Shown: positions 44,356 through 54,147, numbered from the stretch's first letter. The stretch is DNA of 64,000 nucleotides from Mucilaginibacter paludis DSM 18603 (GCF_000166195.2 NZ_CM001403.1:3056432-3120431); one strand, 5' to 3'. Notes: generated by a model not told the origin, from the sequence alone. Numbers and translations are program-made.

Positions 44356-45339
44356 ATGCCCGAATTTAAAATTCACCACGTTACCAAATACACCTACGAA
44401 AGCGTGGTGCGAGATAGCGCCAATCAAATTATTCTTTTCCCGATTAAAGATCAATTTCAGGAGGTAATTAAACATGACCTTAAAATAAGCGGCGACCCGA
44501 TAGTTGATATCCATACCGATTATTACGGTAACGAAATTGGCAGTTTTACTTATATCGAGCCACACCTGCAACTGGAAATATCTTCGAAAATTAAGGTGAG
44601 CACCACACACAGACCCTTCCCGGTAGACGATATGTTTGCGGAACACCAGTGGAACGATTTATTGAGCCTGCGGTACCAGGTGCCTTATATCGATTTTTTA
44701 AGGCAGGAATATTTTGCGGGCTTAAACGAAATGAAATCCGTAGTAGAGGCCGAAAAACAAGTTAACGAAACACCTTACCAAACAGCATCCCGGTATTGCA
44801 AATACGTATACGAAAACTTTGAATATATTAAAGGGGTTACCACCGTTGAAACTACCCTGGATGAGATCTGGAAATTAAAGGCAGGCGTTTGCCAGGATTT
44901 TGCCCATATTTTAATGGAGATGCTTCGTGTGGCCAATATACCGGCAAGGTATGTGAGCGGTTATATCTGTACATCAAAAAGCAGTATGCGTGGCGAAGGT
45001 GCAACGCATGCCTGGGCCGAAGCGTACATCCCCAATTATGGCTGGTTGGGCCTCGATCCTACCAACAATATCATAGCGAACGAAAATCATGTGCGCCTGG
45101 CTGTTGGTCGTAATTTTACGGACTGTTCGCCGGTAAAAGGCGTGTACAAAGGCGCAGGTGATCACAAACTGGAAGTTACGGTATCTGTAGGGAGCCCCGA
45201 TGATGCCGAGGAACACTTTGACTATGAAAGTGTACTGCACGAAGAACCGCCCGTAACCAAAGCAGCAAAACCTGTTGCCAGAAACAGCTACCGCGAATAC
45301 CTGGAGATGATTCAGCAGCAACAACAGCAGCAACAGTAG
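44356..45339 (+). CDS. transglutaminase-like cysteine protease family protein with C-terminal polyglutamine
   Basis: A 327-residue protein. Residues 1-85 are the bacterial transglutaminase-like N-terminal domain (FKIHHVTKYTYESVVRDSAN). The catalytic core has Cys179 in LKAGVCQDFAH, His218 in GEGATHAWAEAYI and Asp234 in GWLGLDPTNN. There is no signal peptide, so it acts in the cytoplasm with the ATP-grasp and alpha-E proteins of the same operon. It may hydrolyse or transfer amide bonds of the peptide they make. The last residues are an uninterrupted run of eight glutamines encoded by mixed CAG/CAA codons. A short intergenic gap of 56 bp separates it from alpha-E. Confidence 0.88.
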   Translation: MPEFKIHHVTKYTYESVVRDSANQIILFPIKDQFQEVIKHDLKISGDPIVDIHTDYYGNEIGSFTYIEPHLQLEISSKIKVSTTHRPFPVDDMFAEHQWNDLLSLRYQVPYIDFLRQEYFAGLNEMKSVVEAEKQVNETPYQTASRYCKYVYENFEYIKGVTTVETTLDEIWKLKAGVCQDFAHILMEMLRVANIPARYVSGYICTSKSSMRGEGATHAWAEAYIPNYGWLGLDPTNNIIANENHVRLAVGRNFTDCSPVKGVYKGAGDHKLEVTVSVGSPDDAEEHFDYESVLHEEPPVTKAAKPVARNSYREYLEMIQQQQQQQQ

Positions 45340-45344
45340 GTTGG

Positions 45345-45560
45345 TTTGTTAGTTATTGGGTTATTAAGTTAGTAAGTTATTGGGTTTGGAGACAGGTAGG
45401 AAGTGATTTTTTTGCCTGATCATCAATTAGTTATCAGTATAACAATAACCTAAACTCCATTAACCAGTAATTTAATAACCAATAGCTCAAAGCAATTCCA
45501 GCAACTTAATAACCCAATAACCAATAACTCAATAACCATTAACTCAATAACCATTAACCA
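45345..45560. repeat. low-complexity inverted repeat between convergent genes
   Basis: The left part repeats TTATTGGGTTATTAAGTTAG-like units and the right part repeats the complementary AACCCAATAACCAATAACTC and ATAACCATTAACTC units. The halves can pair into a long imperfect hairpin. It sits between the convergent genes ending at 45339 and 45564, so it may serve as a two-way terminator. Confidence 0.6.
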
Positions 45561-45563
45561 AAC

Positions 45564-46289
45564 TCAAAATTTATATTTAAGCCGCACCGATACCAGGCTG
45601 TAAAATCCCCTGAGGTGGCTTTGCGGGGATGTTCTGAAACCATCGGTGTATAGCGAGTTTACATAGTTGAGTTGATAGTTGGGGTTAATTGCTAACTTAT
45701 CGCGACCTAAAATGCCTGGCAAGTCAATATTGGTGCCCACGTTCAAGGGGAAATAAATGGAGTTGGAACTGGTGATCGGACTCCCATATACAGTATAGGC
45801 CAGATCGTCGTTATAAGTAAATTTAATCCTGGTATGTATTGCACCAATCCCCGTACCAATGTACAGTCTCTTAATCGCGTCGTTAAGTTTATTCCGCGAA
45901 AAGTAGTGATAAAATTGGCCCAGCGCCACTCTCACGTTCAGGTTGGCAGCCAGGTAATTATCCGTACTGGTTTTGTAGTAAAATCGGTGGCTGTTATCAA
46001 CACCCTCTAAAATTCCAGATTGAGCCTCACCGCCGAAAGAGAAATAGGGATTAACGTCATAATCCAACGATCCAACAAAAGCCCCTTTGACTGGCTTACC
46101 ATAATAATGCGTTTTTAAGGTGGTGATACCACCTCCTATGCCTAACCTGAAGCCACTGTTATTCTTTTTATAAAAATAATCAATCTGGCTGTAAGCCATG
46201 TGCGGGTTTATGATGTTAAAAAAAAATAAAACAGCAAGCGTTACCAGCGGAAATTTAAACTGTACGGATTTAGTTGATGTTATACTCAT
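45564..46289 (-). CDS. outer membrane beta-barrel protein, family not recognised
   Basis: A 241-residue exported protein: the signal ends around HMAYS-Q. The mature part alternates hydrophobic and polar residues in strands typical of small barrels (FRLGIGGGITTLKTHYYG, YLAANLNVRVALGQFYHYF, LYIGTGIGAIHTRIKF) and ends with the aromatic residue of a barrel strand (VSVRLKYKF). It is probably an 8- or 10-stranded outer-membrane protein. No substrate or motif is recognised. It is convergent with the transglutaminase-like gene and divergent from the CE2-like gene. Confidence 0.6.
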   Translation of the reverse strand: MSITSTKSVQFKFPLVTLAVLFFFNIINPHMAYSQIDYFYKKNNSGFRLGIGGGITTLKTHYYGKPVKGAFVGSLDYDVNPYFSFGGEAQSGILEGVDNSHRFYYKTSTDNYLAANLNVRVALGQFYHYFSRNKLNDAIKRLYIGTGIGAIHTRIKFTYNDDLAYTVYGSPITSSNSIYFPLNVGTNIDLPGILGRDKLAINPNYQLNYVNSLYTDGFRTSPQSHLRGFYSLVSVRLKYKF

Positions 46290-46465
46290 AGTTTGTATTG
46301 CTTAAATAATGCCCCTGCAATTTATGAGCCAAATTACCGCGTTATAGGCTTTTGGGGCGCTTATGGCAAGTAATTAAAAAAAACATCAAATAATTTGCCC
46401 CCAATGTCTAATTTTACCATAACAAGCCAAAGTTTTATAAATTGCGGCATGTTCATTACTTTGTT

Positions 46466-47560
46466 ATGAAGAAACACCTTTTTATTTTGCTTGTTTTGAT
46501 CTGTACGGGTTGTTTTTTAGCCTCGGCTAAAGTGCCATCAGCGCCTGCCTTAAAATTTTACCCAGCCAACAACAAGTATATCCAATACACCGGGCGGATA
46601 GATTACTCCGACCAATTAAAACCACGTTTCTGGTCGTCGGGTGTATACATTAAAATGCGTTTCAAGGGCAAAGGGTGCGAAATTACCGTGAATGATGAAA
46701 TGCTGTACGGCAATTCGCACAACTATATCAACATCGCGGTTGACGATGAAAAGCCTTATCGCGTGCAAACAACCGATTTAACCGACAACTTTAAAATTGG
46801 TGGTAACCTGAGCGATAAGCCGCACATTATTACCATTTGTAAAGATACCGAAGCCGGCATTGGCTACCTTGAATTTGTGGGCATCAAATGCGAAAAATTG
46901 TTACCCATGCCAGCAAGGCCCAAGCGTAAAATAGAATTTATAGGTACAACGATTACCTGTGGCGCCGATTTGGACCGATCATTATACCCATGCAATTTTG
47001 GTGAGTGGTATGCACACCATAACGCCTATATGAGCTACGGGGCGGTAACCGCGCGTAACCTGGGTGCCGAATGGCAAATCACAGCTATATCTGGTATCGG
47101 CCTTACCAACAGCTGCTGCAATATTCCCATCATGCCCGAGGCTTTCGACAAGATCAGCATGCGTACAGATAGCCTGCAATGGAACTTCAGCGCCTACCAG
47201 CCCGATGTGGTTAGCATTTGCCTTGGCGAGAGCGATGGCGCTACAGCCCTCGACTCGACGGCCTTTTGCGGCGCATACGTTAATTTTATAAACGATTTGC
47301 GAAGGTATTACCCCCGCTCGGAAATCATTTGCCTCAACATACCCACCGGCGATGTCAGGTTAAACGCAGCCATGAAACGTTATGTAGTTGGCATCAGCGA
47401 TTATATGGAAGCCAACGGAGACACCAAAGTGCATCCATACAGCATCACCAAAACCTATACCTCGGGATGCAATGATCACCCCGATATGGGCGACCATAGC
47501 ATGATAGCTACCGAACTAACGGAATACATCCGTAAACTTAAAAAATGGAAAGAACGTTAA
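46466..47560 (+). CDS. CE2-like SGNH protein lacking the catalytic serine
   Basis: 364 residues from the ATG at 46466; an upstream TTG (46442) is rejected because MKKHLFILLVLICTG starts the signal peptide. Residues about 30-145 are the jelly-roll N-domain of carbohydrate esterase family 2 (FWSSGVYIKMRFKGKGCEIT VNDE). Residues about 155-360 are the SGNH fold. The nucleophile block, normally FIGDSIT, reads FIGTTITCGA: Asp161 and Ser162 are both Thr. Block III, normally LGTND, reads LGESD. The Gly block (SGIG) and His block (HPDMGDHS) remain. It therefore may be an inactive carbohydrate-binding protein or use Thr162. CE2 enzymes deacetylate plant polysaccharides. Confidence 0.8.
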   Translation: MKKHLFILLVLICTGCFLASAKVPSAPALKFYPANNKYIQYTGRIDYSDQLKPRFWSSGVYIKMRFKGKGCEITVNDEMLYGNSHNYINIAVDDEKPYRVQTTDLTDNFKIGGNLSDKPHIITICKDTEAGIGYLEFVGIKCEKLLPMPARPKRKIEFIGTTITCGADLDRSLYPCNFGEWYAHHNAYMSYGAVTARNLGAEWQITAISGIGLTNSCCNIPIMPEAFDKISMRTDSLQWNFSAYQPDVVSICLGESDGATALDSTAFCGAYVNFINDLRRYYPRSEIICLNIPTGDVRLNAAMKRYVVGISDYMEANGDTKVHPYSITKTYTSGCNDHPDMGDHSMIATELTEYIRKLKKWKER

Positions 47561-47596
47561 TGATTTGTTGAAAAATCAGCATTGAGCTATAAAAAG

Positions 47597-47627
47597 CAAA
47601 ACGCCGGGCTATTACACCCAGCGTTTG
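47597..47627 (+). terminator. intrinsic terminator after the CE2-like gene
   Basis: CAAACGCCGGG (47597-47607) and CCCAGCGTTTG (47617-47627), one mismatch, followed by TTT. The following 47640-47705 is a CTTGCTTCCTGCCTC-like low-complexity stretch. Confidence 0.65.
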
Positions 47628-47712
47628 TTTCATAGTAATTTGCCCGAAAGAACCAGGATAGAAGCAATTAGTCGCTTTGGCTTCTTGCTTCCTGCCTCTT
47701 ACATCTTGCCTC

Positions 47713-49113
47713 TTAATTGACCACCCCCGCGTCTACCTTGGTTTCTAAAGCCGTGCGTACCGATGTGGGCAGGGCAGATAATAAGGTGTAGCCGGTGGCA
47801 TTTTCAATGCTTTGTATGGTGGTGATGTACTGGGTCCAATCGCTGCTCACGGTATTGATATTCGGAGTATCAACTGCAATTACGCGTGTTGAAGTGGTAA
47901 TACGGCTTAAATCGTTATCGCCGTTAGGCAATACAACAATCACTTTCCAGATATGCGCCGGCACATTAACGTGGCCGCCGTCAACAGTATTGGCACTCCC
48001 GCTTGATCCTGTTCCGCCTGTTCCGTACGAACCCATGATAACGTAAATCTCGTTTCCGGCATTTACTAATGATCTGCCATAGTCTTCTAAGTTGCCCCAT
48101 GTTTGCTGATTGTTATTGGGTGCTTGCGGCACCATGTTATCCATTAAAAAAGTAGCCTGGTTGGCCGCCACGGTAGATGTACGGTCGGCCGAAGGGCAGT
48201 TATGCCCCCTGTCGAAGCCAGAGCCCGAGTAACTCGAAGCCCCAACCTGGTACCATCCGGAAGGCAAATTGGTATCGGCCCTAAAATCATCCTGCCGTGC
48301 TGTTGAGCCTAAGCTTGTGCTGCCCACATACCAGCATGTCCAGTTAGGTTCGCCTTTATCCCGGTTGTAGCTCTGGGTATAGTAGGTATGGTCGTACAGG
48401 TAATTATTATAGTCGGTTACAATACTGGTGGTAGCGTTGCTTGGATTACCCAGCAACATATTGCTGTTATCGCCGGTAGAACCCGCGCCGCCGCCGGTTC
48501 CGCCGCTTCCCGAATCATAACTGTTAATGGTAAAATCATCAATGTTGATCCTCGTTGATGATCCGGTAGCCTTACGAATCTGGAAACGGAGCGTACCGCT
48601 GGTATTAACCGTGAAAGTAGCCGTAGCCAATGTAGTAGATGAAGTGGTGATGGTTGAGCCAACCTGCGTATAAGAGCTCCCCCCATTTGCAGACATCCAT
48701 AAGCCCCAGGTTGAAGAACCATCGCTGCCAAAAGCGGCATGTTTTACAGTAACCGTTGATGCACCAGTTGTTACATCAAAATTCATACTCAGTACCCCTG
48801 TGGTTTGGATACGAACGGATTTACTTCCGTTTTTAGCATCCGAGGTACTGGTACCTACCAGGGCGTTGCTTAAATTCCAACTGCCGCTGCTAAAAGTTAC
48901 ATCGGCCGCAGCATAAGCGGTTTTACTTCCCGATTCAAAAGTTTCGGAGAAGGTTTGCGTAATGGCGCTGATACGCATGGTTCCGCCGGTAGGGCTTTCA
49001 ACCGAAAACGGTGTTAAAGCCTGATCAGACGCTGGTGCCGACCCTTCCTTTGAGCAGGAAACCAGCATGGCTGCTACGGCTAAAGGGAAAATAAGTAGTT
49101 TGTTAAATTTCAT
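47713..49113 (-). CDS. secreted DNA/RNA non-specific endonuclease lipoprotein
   Basis: A 466-residue lipoprotein (MLVSC lipobox, Cys20). Residues about 50-200 are a beta-sandwich of carbohydrate-binding-like appearance, then a Gly/Ser/Thr-rich linker (200-216), then the beta-beta-alpha-metal nuclease domain (about 220-460). The active site is D301-R302-G303-H304 in SGFDRGHNCPSADR with the metal-binding Asn in the NNNQQTWGNLE segment. It should degrade extracellular DNA and RNA, for nutrition or biofilm turnover, anchored at the outer membrane. It is a single gene. Confidence 0.9.
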   Translation of the reverse strand: MKFNKLLIFPLAVAAMLVSCSKEGSAPASDQALTPFSVESPTGGTMRISAITQTFSETFESGSKTAYAAADVTFSSGSWNLSNALVGTSTSDAKNGSKSVRIQTTGVLSMNFDVTTGASTVTVKHAAFGSDGSSTWGLWMSANGGSSYTQVGSTITTSSTTLATATFTVNTSGTLRFQIRKATGSSTRINIDDFTINSYDSGSGGTGGGAGSTGDNSNMLLGNPSNATTSIVTDYNNYLYDHTYYTQSYNRDKGEPNWTCWYVGSTSLGSTARQDDFRADTNLPSGWYQVGASSYSGSGFDRGHNCPSADRTSTVAANQATFLMDNMVPQAPNNNQQTWGNLEDYGRSLVNAGNEIYVIMGSYGTGGTGSSGSANTVDGGHVNVPAHIWKVIVVLPNGDNDLSRITTSTRVIAVDTPNINTVSSDWTQYITTIQSIENATGYTLLSALPTSVRTALETKVDAGVVN

Positions 49114-49694
49114 AGTTTGTTATTTATTTTCCAATTTAAACGGTTGCCTTAAACGATTGGTTGTTAAGCCTATGTTAACAATAAAAAATTTCTATTTATT
49201 TGTTAAACTATTTGTAATTAAAATTAATTGGCAGATAAAAAACGATAATAATAAACTAACAATTTTTCCTTATTTTTCTATCAACACACTGTTTAAAACT
49301 TACTGGAATGTGCATAAAAAATGACACTCACCTATCGACTTTAGTCCGTAACTTTGACGAACGTTCTTTCAAACATATTATTAAATTCATGATAAATTAA
49401 CATTTATGATGACATTGAGGTTGTGTGTATTAATTTACAATGCCGGTCCCGATCATAAACAAGGTAGCTAATTAGCTGTATATTAATCTATTATATCAGC
49501 AGGATAACTACCCGGTTAAACAAAGGCTACTAATGAACTATAAACTCAAGCCACATATCACTTTGAGTTTGATTGAACGCCACCACAATTAAAAAGTATT
49601 TGACGAAAGTCTGTAGTCTGTGCTCTTTTTAAAGAGAATGGATTTGCTATCTGCCATCAATACGAAATACAAAAAAGTAAACACGGTAACAAGA
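49114..49694. other. long upstream region of nrdB
   Basis: About 580 bp, AT-rich. I see no gene, riboswitch or recognisable NrdR box. A TAACTTTG sequence at 49351-49358 resembles a -7 promoter element but lacks a clear -33 partner. An imperfect inverted repeat (AAACTCAAG 49542-49550 and CTTTGAGTTT 49561-49570) lies about 130 bp before the nrdB start. Confidence 0.35.
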
Positions 49695-50669
49695 ATGAGC
49701 CAGGAAAACGAATTATTGCTGAGAGAAAACAAGGACCGCTTTGTTATTCTGCCGATCAATTATCCCCAGATATGGGAAATGTACAAAAAACACGAAGCCA
49801 GTTTCTGGACAGCCGAAGAGATCGACCTCTCTGACGATATGAAAGACTGGAATAATTTAAACGACGGCGAACGACATTTTATATCACATATATTGGCATT
49901 TTTTGCTGCCAGCGATGGCATTGTTAACGAAAACCTGGCCGTTAACTTTATGAGCGAAGTGCAATTACCCGAGGCCCGTTGTTTTTATGGTTTCCAGATT
50001 ATGATGGAAAACATTCACTCCGAAACCTACGCCTTACTGATAGATACCTATATTAAAGATACTACCGAAAAAAACCGTTTGTTCCACGCCATTGAAACCG
50101 TTCCGTGTGTAAAAAAGAAAGGCGAGTGGGCCCTGAAGTGGATTGAGAACGGCACCTTTGCCGAGCGCCTGGTTGCGTTTGCAGCTGTAGAGGGCATCTT
50201 TTTTTCGGGAAGTTTTTGCTCTATCTTCTGGCTCAAAAAACGCGGATTAATGCCTGGCCTAACGTTCAGCAACGAGTTAATATCGCGCGACGAGGGTATG
50301 CATTGCGAATTTGCCTGCCTGCTGTACAGTATGTTGAGCAATAAATTATCCAAAGAGGCAGTAACCACCATTATTGCCGATGCCGTTGAAATTGAAAAAG
50401 AGTTTGTAACCGATGCTTTACCGGTAAACCTGATTGGCATGAACGCCAAACTGATGAGCCAGTATATTGAGTTTGTGGCCGACCGCTGGTTGCAGGAGCT
50501 TGGTTACGATAAATTATATCATGCTACCAATCCGTTCGACTTTATGGAAATGATATCCCTGCAAGGGAAAACCAATTTCTTTGAGAAACGGGTAGGTGAT
50601 TATCAAAAAAGCGGTGTATTGAACAACGATGCCAAATCGCAGGCGTTTTCAATGGACGAAGATTTTTAG
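49695..50669 (+). CDS. nrdB: ribonucleotide reductase class I beta subunit
   Basis: The ATG at 49695 is chosen because [20 protein letters not shown] matches the normal start; in-frame upstream GTG and ATG codons would add 25 unrelated residues. The protein (324 residues) is a helical ferritin-like subunit that stores the tyrosyl radical. Ligands and radical site: [40 protein letters not shown] (E-x-x-H and the radical Tyr), and [14 protein letters not shown] (E-x-x-H). It pairs with the alpha subunit encoded at 51109 to make deoxyribonucleotides. The order beta before alpha, with a 440-bp gap holding a small ORF, is somewhat unusual. Confidence 0.95.
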   Translation: MSQENELLLRENKDRFVILPINYPQIWEMYKKHEASFWTAEEIDLSDDMKDWNNLNDGERHFISHILAFFAASDGIVNENLAVNFMSEVQLPEARCFYGFQIMMENIHSETYALLIDTYIKDTTEKNRLFHAIETVPCVKKKGEWALKWIENGTFAERLVAFAAVEGIFFSGSFCSIFWLKKRGLMPGLTFSNELISRDEGMHCEFACLLYSMLSNKLSKEAVTTIIADAVEIEKEFVTDALPVNLIGMNAKLMSQYIEFVADRWLQELGYDKLYHATNPFDFMEMISLQGKTNFFEKRVGDYQKSGVLNNDAKSQAFSMDEDF

Positions 50670-50860
50670 ATGGCGAATGTTAGTTGAGCGTACTTAGTCC
50701 GGAGTGTTAAGCCAATTAGGCTAACTACCTCACTAATCAACCTTGGCTTAGAGCTAACTGCTAATTATAGCTGACCTAACAGCCTGGTCAATTGTCAGCA
50801 GAGCTTAGTTAAATAACAATTGTCCATTATAGTTTGTTAATTTTTCATCGTTTTTAATAT

Positions 50861-51097
50861 ATGTTCTTACAATCAGGTTATACCACATCGGCTGTTTATG
50901 CCCCGGTATCACAATTATTAAAAAAATTGTGCCGGAAAGTGTGGTACCTTGTTGAAGAAAAAACCACCTTATCACTACAGTTAAAAAGAACGGCTTTGGC
51001 TGTTCCGGTTAATATGGCCCTCAAGGCTCTATTAATTCTATTTTACCCTAAACACACACAATATACATTGCCTAATGAACTTACACTTCACCCTTAA
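50861..51097 (+). CDS. small ORF, possible truncated four-helix-bundle protein
   Basis: A 78-residue frame between nrdB and nrdA. The segment [22 protein letters not shown] resembles the core of the four-helix-bundle (23S rRNA intervening-sequence) family, usually 'E..YGLTSQLRRAAVSIPSNIAEG', but the following helices are missing and the end is unrelated. It stops 11 bp before nrdA. It may be a decayed remnant or a short functional protein. The rest of the gap 50670-50860 contains only low-complexity AGTTAG/GGCTAAC-type sequence. Confidence 0.35.
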   Translation: MFLQSGYTTSAVYAPVSQLLKKLCRKVWYLVEEKTTLSLQLKRTALAVPVNMALKALLILFYPKHTQYTLPNELTLHP

Positions 51098-51108
51098 CTC
51101 CTCACCTT

Positions 51109-53487
51109 ATGTTTGTAATTAAACGCGACGGAAAAAAAGAAACAGTAAAATTTGATAAAATTACGGCCAGGATTGAGAAGCTGTGCTACGGCTTAAATCC
51201 ATCCTTGGTTGACCCTATAGATGTGTCCAAAAAGGTAGTTGAAGGCCTGTATGATGGAGTAACCACATCAGAGCTGGATAACCTTGCTGCCGAAACCGCG
51301 GCTTCGTTAACTACCAAGCACCCCGACTACGCTTTACTGGCATCGCGCATAGCGGTATCAAACCTGCATAAAAATACCATTAAGTCGTTCTCCGAAACGA
51401 TGCGCAACCTTTACCTTTATACTGATAAAAAAACCGGTAAAAACGCGTCGCTTATAGCCGATGATGTTTGGCAGGCCATTGAAGCCAATGCCGAACTGTT
51501 AGACAGCACCATTATTTATGACCGCGATTTTGGCTTTGACTACTTCGGTTTTAAAACCCTCGAAAAATCATACCTGCTTAAAATAGACGGCAAAATTGCC
51601 GAGCGTCCGCAGCATTTATTTATGCGTGTTTCGGTAGGCATCCATAAAGAGGATATCGACAGCGTTATCAAAACCTATAACCTGATGAGCGAGCGCTGGT
51701 TTACCCATGCTACGCCAACGCTGTTTAACGCGGGTACGCCTAAACCGCAAATGTCGTCGTGCTTTTTACTCACCATGCAGGACGATAGCATCGATGGTAT
51801 TTACGATACGCTGAAACAAACCGCTAAAATATCACAAAGCGCCGGCGGCATAGGCCTGAGCATACACAATGTACGCGCAACAGGCTCATACATCAGCGGC
51901 ACAAACGGAACCAGCAACGGCATTATCCCTATGCTGAAGGTGTTTAACGATACCGCCCGTTACGTTGACCAGGGCGGCGGCAAGCGCAAAGGTGCCTTCG
52001 CTATTTACCTGGAGCCATGGCATGCCGATATTTTTGAATTTTTAGACCTGCGTAAAAATCACGGCAAGGAAGAAATGCGCGCCCGCGATTTATTTTACGC
52101 GTTATGGATCTGCGATTTATTTATGCAACGTGTGGAAGAAGACGGGCAGTGGAGCCTGTTTTGCCCGCACGAAGCACCGGGATTACATGAGTGCTGGGGT
52201 AAGGAGTTTGAAGCTTTGTATACTAAATACGAAGCCGAAGGCCGCGCCCGTAAAACCATCAGGGCTCAGGAGCTTTGGTTTGCCATTTTAGATGCGCAGG
52301 TTGAAACCGGCACACCTTATTTGTTATACAAGGATGCCGCCAACAGCAAATCAAACCAGCAAAACCTGGGCACTATTAAAAGTTCTAACCTATGTACCGA
52401 GATTATCGAGTATACATCTGCCGATGAGGTAGCTGTGTGTAACCTGGCTTCGTTAGCGTTACCAAGGTATATTACAGCCGGTGTATTTGACCATCAGAAA
52501 CTTTACGAAGTTACTTACCAGGTAACGCTGAACCTCAACAAGATCATCGATCATAATTACTATCCGGTGGTTGAGGCCAGCAACTCCAACTTCCGCCACC
52601 GCCCTATCGGCTTAGGCGTGCAAGGTTTGGCCGATACCTTTATCCGCCTGCGCCTGCCCTTTGAAAGCGATGAGGCCAAAAAGCTGAACAAAGAAATATT
52701 TGAAACCATTTACTTTGCCGCCATGACGGCTTCGAAGGATCTGGCTATTCAAGACGGCCCTTACGAAACCTTTAAAGGCTCGCCTTTATCGCAAGGAAAA
52801 TTCCAGTTCGACCTGTGGAATGTTACACCTGATAGTGGCCGCTGGAACTGGGAAGACCTGCGTAGCGACGTGATGAACCACGGTGTGCGTAACTCTTTAC
52901 TGGTTGCCCCTATGCCTACGGCTTCTACGTCCCAAATATTGGGTAACAACGAGTGCTTTGAGCCTTATACCTCCAACATTTATACCCGCCGGGTATTAAG
53001 CGGCGAATTTGTGGTGGTAAACAAATACCTGCTGCACGATTTGGTTGAACTTGGCTTATGGAACAACGACATGAAGAACCAGATCATCAGCGCCAATGGT
53101 TCAGTACAGGATATTCCTGAAATCCCTGCCGAAATCAAGGAACTATACAAAACCGTATGGGAAATTAAGATGCGTACCATTATAGATATGGCTGCCGACC
53201 GTGGCGCTTATGTATGCCAGTCGCAATCGCTTAACTTGTTCATCAGCTCGCCAAACGCGTCGAAACTAACCTCTATGCATTTTTATGCCTGGAAAAAGGG
53301 ATTGAAAACAGGTATGTACTACCTGCGCACCCAAGCGGCATCGCAAGCGGTTAAGTTTACCATTGAGAGCCAGGGAGGCAAATCAATGGAACCTGTAATA
53401 CCGGAAAACGGTGTAGCCGTAGTTGACGAAATACCCGACGGGCCGGTTTGCTCGATGGAAGAAGGCTGTGTAACCTGCTCCGCATAA
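51109..53487 (+). CDS. nrdA: ribonucleotide reductase class I alpha subunit
   Basis: A 792-residue catalytic subunit. Residues 1-95 are an ATP-cone allosteric domain ([20 protein letters not shown]). The active site is complete: the first redox Cys in [19 protein letters not shown] (radical Cys and Glu) and [11 protein letters not shown] (second redox Cys), and the tyrosine-containing radical-transfer region near the C-terminus. The tail ends [12 protein letters not shown], with Cys residues for re-reduction by thioredoxin. It works with NrdB encoded just upstream. A strong terminator follows at 53523-53556. Confidence 0.95.
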   Translation: MFVIKRDGKKETVKFDKITARIEKLCYGLNPSLVDPIDVSKKVVEGLYDGVTTSELDNLAAETAASLTTKHPDYALLASRIAVSNLHKNTIKSFSETMRNLYLYTDKKTGKNASLIADDVWQAIEANAELLDSTIIYDRDFGFDYFGFKTLEKSYLLKIDGKIAERPQHLFMRVSVGIHKEDIDSVIKTYNLMSERWFTHATPTLFNAGTPKPQMSSCFLLTMQDDSIDGIYDTLKQTAKISQSAGGIGLSIHNVRATGSYISGTNGTSNGIIPMLKVFNDTARYVDQGGGKRKGAFAIYLEPWHADIFEFLDLRKNHGKEEMRARDLFYALWICDLFMQRVEEDGQWSLFCPHEAPGLHECWGKEFEALYTKYEAEGRARKTIRAQELWFAILDAQVETGTPYLLYKDAANSKSNQQNLGTIKSSNLCTEIIEYTSADEVAVCNLASLALPRYITAGVFDHQKLYEVTYQVTLNLNKIIDHNYYPVVEASNSNFRHRPIGLGVQGLADTFIRLRLPFESDEAKKLNKEIFETIYFAAMTASKDLAIQDGPYETFKGSPLSQGKFQFDLWNVTPDSGRWNWEDLRSDVMNHGVRNSLLVAPMPTASTSQILGNNECFEPYTSNIYTRRVLSGEFVVVNKYLLHDLVELGLWNNDMKNQIISANGSVQDIPEIPAEIKELYKTVWEIKMRTIIDMAADRGAYVCQSQSLNLFISSPNASKLTSMHFYAWKKGLKTGMYYLRTQAASQAVKFTIESQGGKSMEPVIPENGVAVVDEIPDGPVCSMEEGCVTCSA

Positions 53488-53522
53488 TTTTAATAGCCGA
53501 TGCGATAGGTTCTATAATATAG

Positions 53523-53556
53523 AAAAACCCTTAGCTTTAATTAGCTAAGGGTTTTT
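53523..53556 (+). terminator. intrinsic terminator after nrdA
   Basis: Perfect 14-bp arms AAAAACCCTTAGCT (53523-53536) and AGCTAAGGGTTTTT (53543-53556) with a 6-nt loop. Confidence 0.92.
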
Positions 53557-53689
53557 GTGTTTTCAACCCCAAACAACAGGTATAGTCTTGGTGCGAAACC
53601 CACGACAAAGGGCCATCTAAAGCATGTAAAAAAAAAAGGGGTTAAAAAATTTTTTTTTATCAAAATAACTGTAACTTACACAAGGTTTA

Positions 53690-53768
53690 TTTACGTATAA
53701 AACATACAATAAGTTTATTTTATGTGTAAAATAAACTTTGCGCATAAAATAAAAAATACTTATCTTTG
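53690..53768 (+). promoter_or_regulatory. Bacteroidota promoter with three repeated operator-like motifs
   Basis: TTG (53738-53740), 20 bp, then TATCTTTG (53761-53768) matches the -33/-7 consensus of Bacteroidota primary sigma factor. Overlapping or just upstream are three related 15-mers: TTTACGTATAAAACA (53690), TTTATGTGTAAAATA (53719) and TTTGCGCATAAAATA (53737). GTTTATTTTA-TGTG-TAAAATAAAC (53713-53736) is also a perfect inverted repeat. The arrangement suggests a repressed or tightly regulated promoter for the small gene at 53882. Confidence 0.6.
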
Positions 53769-53881
53769 CGGACTTTTTAAAGGGAATATATTTTGCAAAC
53801 TTTATACAATTTACCTGCATTCTATTTCGTTTTAATTAATAGAAGAACATACAATATGTGTTTTTATTGGAGGAATCAATA

Positions 53882-54061
53882 ATGAAATCATACACTCATA
53901 TAGCCAAAATCTATGGCTTCAAATGTTACTTTAATGAGGACAATGGAGAAGTAGAAGGCACAAATTGGCTCAACGAAAAAATGATTGAATTATTTGTTTG
54001 GATAGATTTAACCTTTAGTGATAACGAACAATTTAAAATAGAAATTATTGAAAAACTTTGA
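53882..54061 (+). CDS. small conserved-looking protein, function unknown
   Basis: 59 residues starting MKSYTHIAKIYGFKCYFNED. The ATG at 53882 is chosen over an upstream ATG (53858) because GGAGG lies 9-10 bp before it. The composition is balanced and acidic, with predicted alternating strand and helix (KIYGFKCYFNEDNGEVEGTN, then WLNEKMIELFVWIDLTF). There is no signal or membrane segment. It is not recognised. The good ribosome-binding site and the elaborate promoter upstream argue that it is a real gene. Confidence 0.6.
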   Translation: MKSYTHIAKIYGFKCYFNEDNGEVEGTNWLNEKMIELFVWIDLTFSDNEQFKIEIIEKL

Positions 54062-54147
54062 CATCTCTAATTTGTTGAATAAAAAAAGAGGGTCGAGTTG
54101 ACCAGACCCAACACCTCTATTACTGAGAAATAACCATGCTGGGGGGC

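Noticed and set aside
45345..45560. Possible CRISPR-like array
   Set aside because: The repeats are short, irregular, without unique spacers, and self-complementary; no cas genes are near.
46442..46465. TTG start extending the CE2-like protein by eight residues
   Set aside because: The extension is not signal-peptide-like, while the ATG at 46466 directly begins a typical signal peptide.
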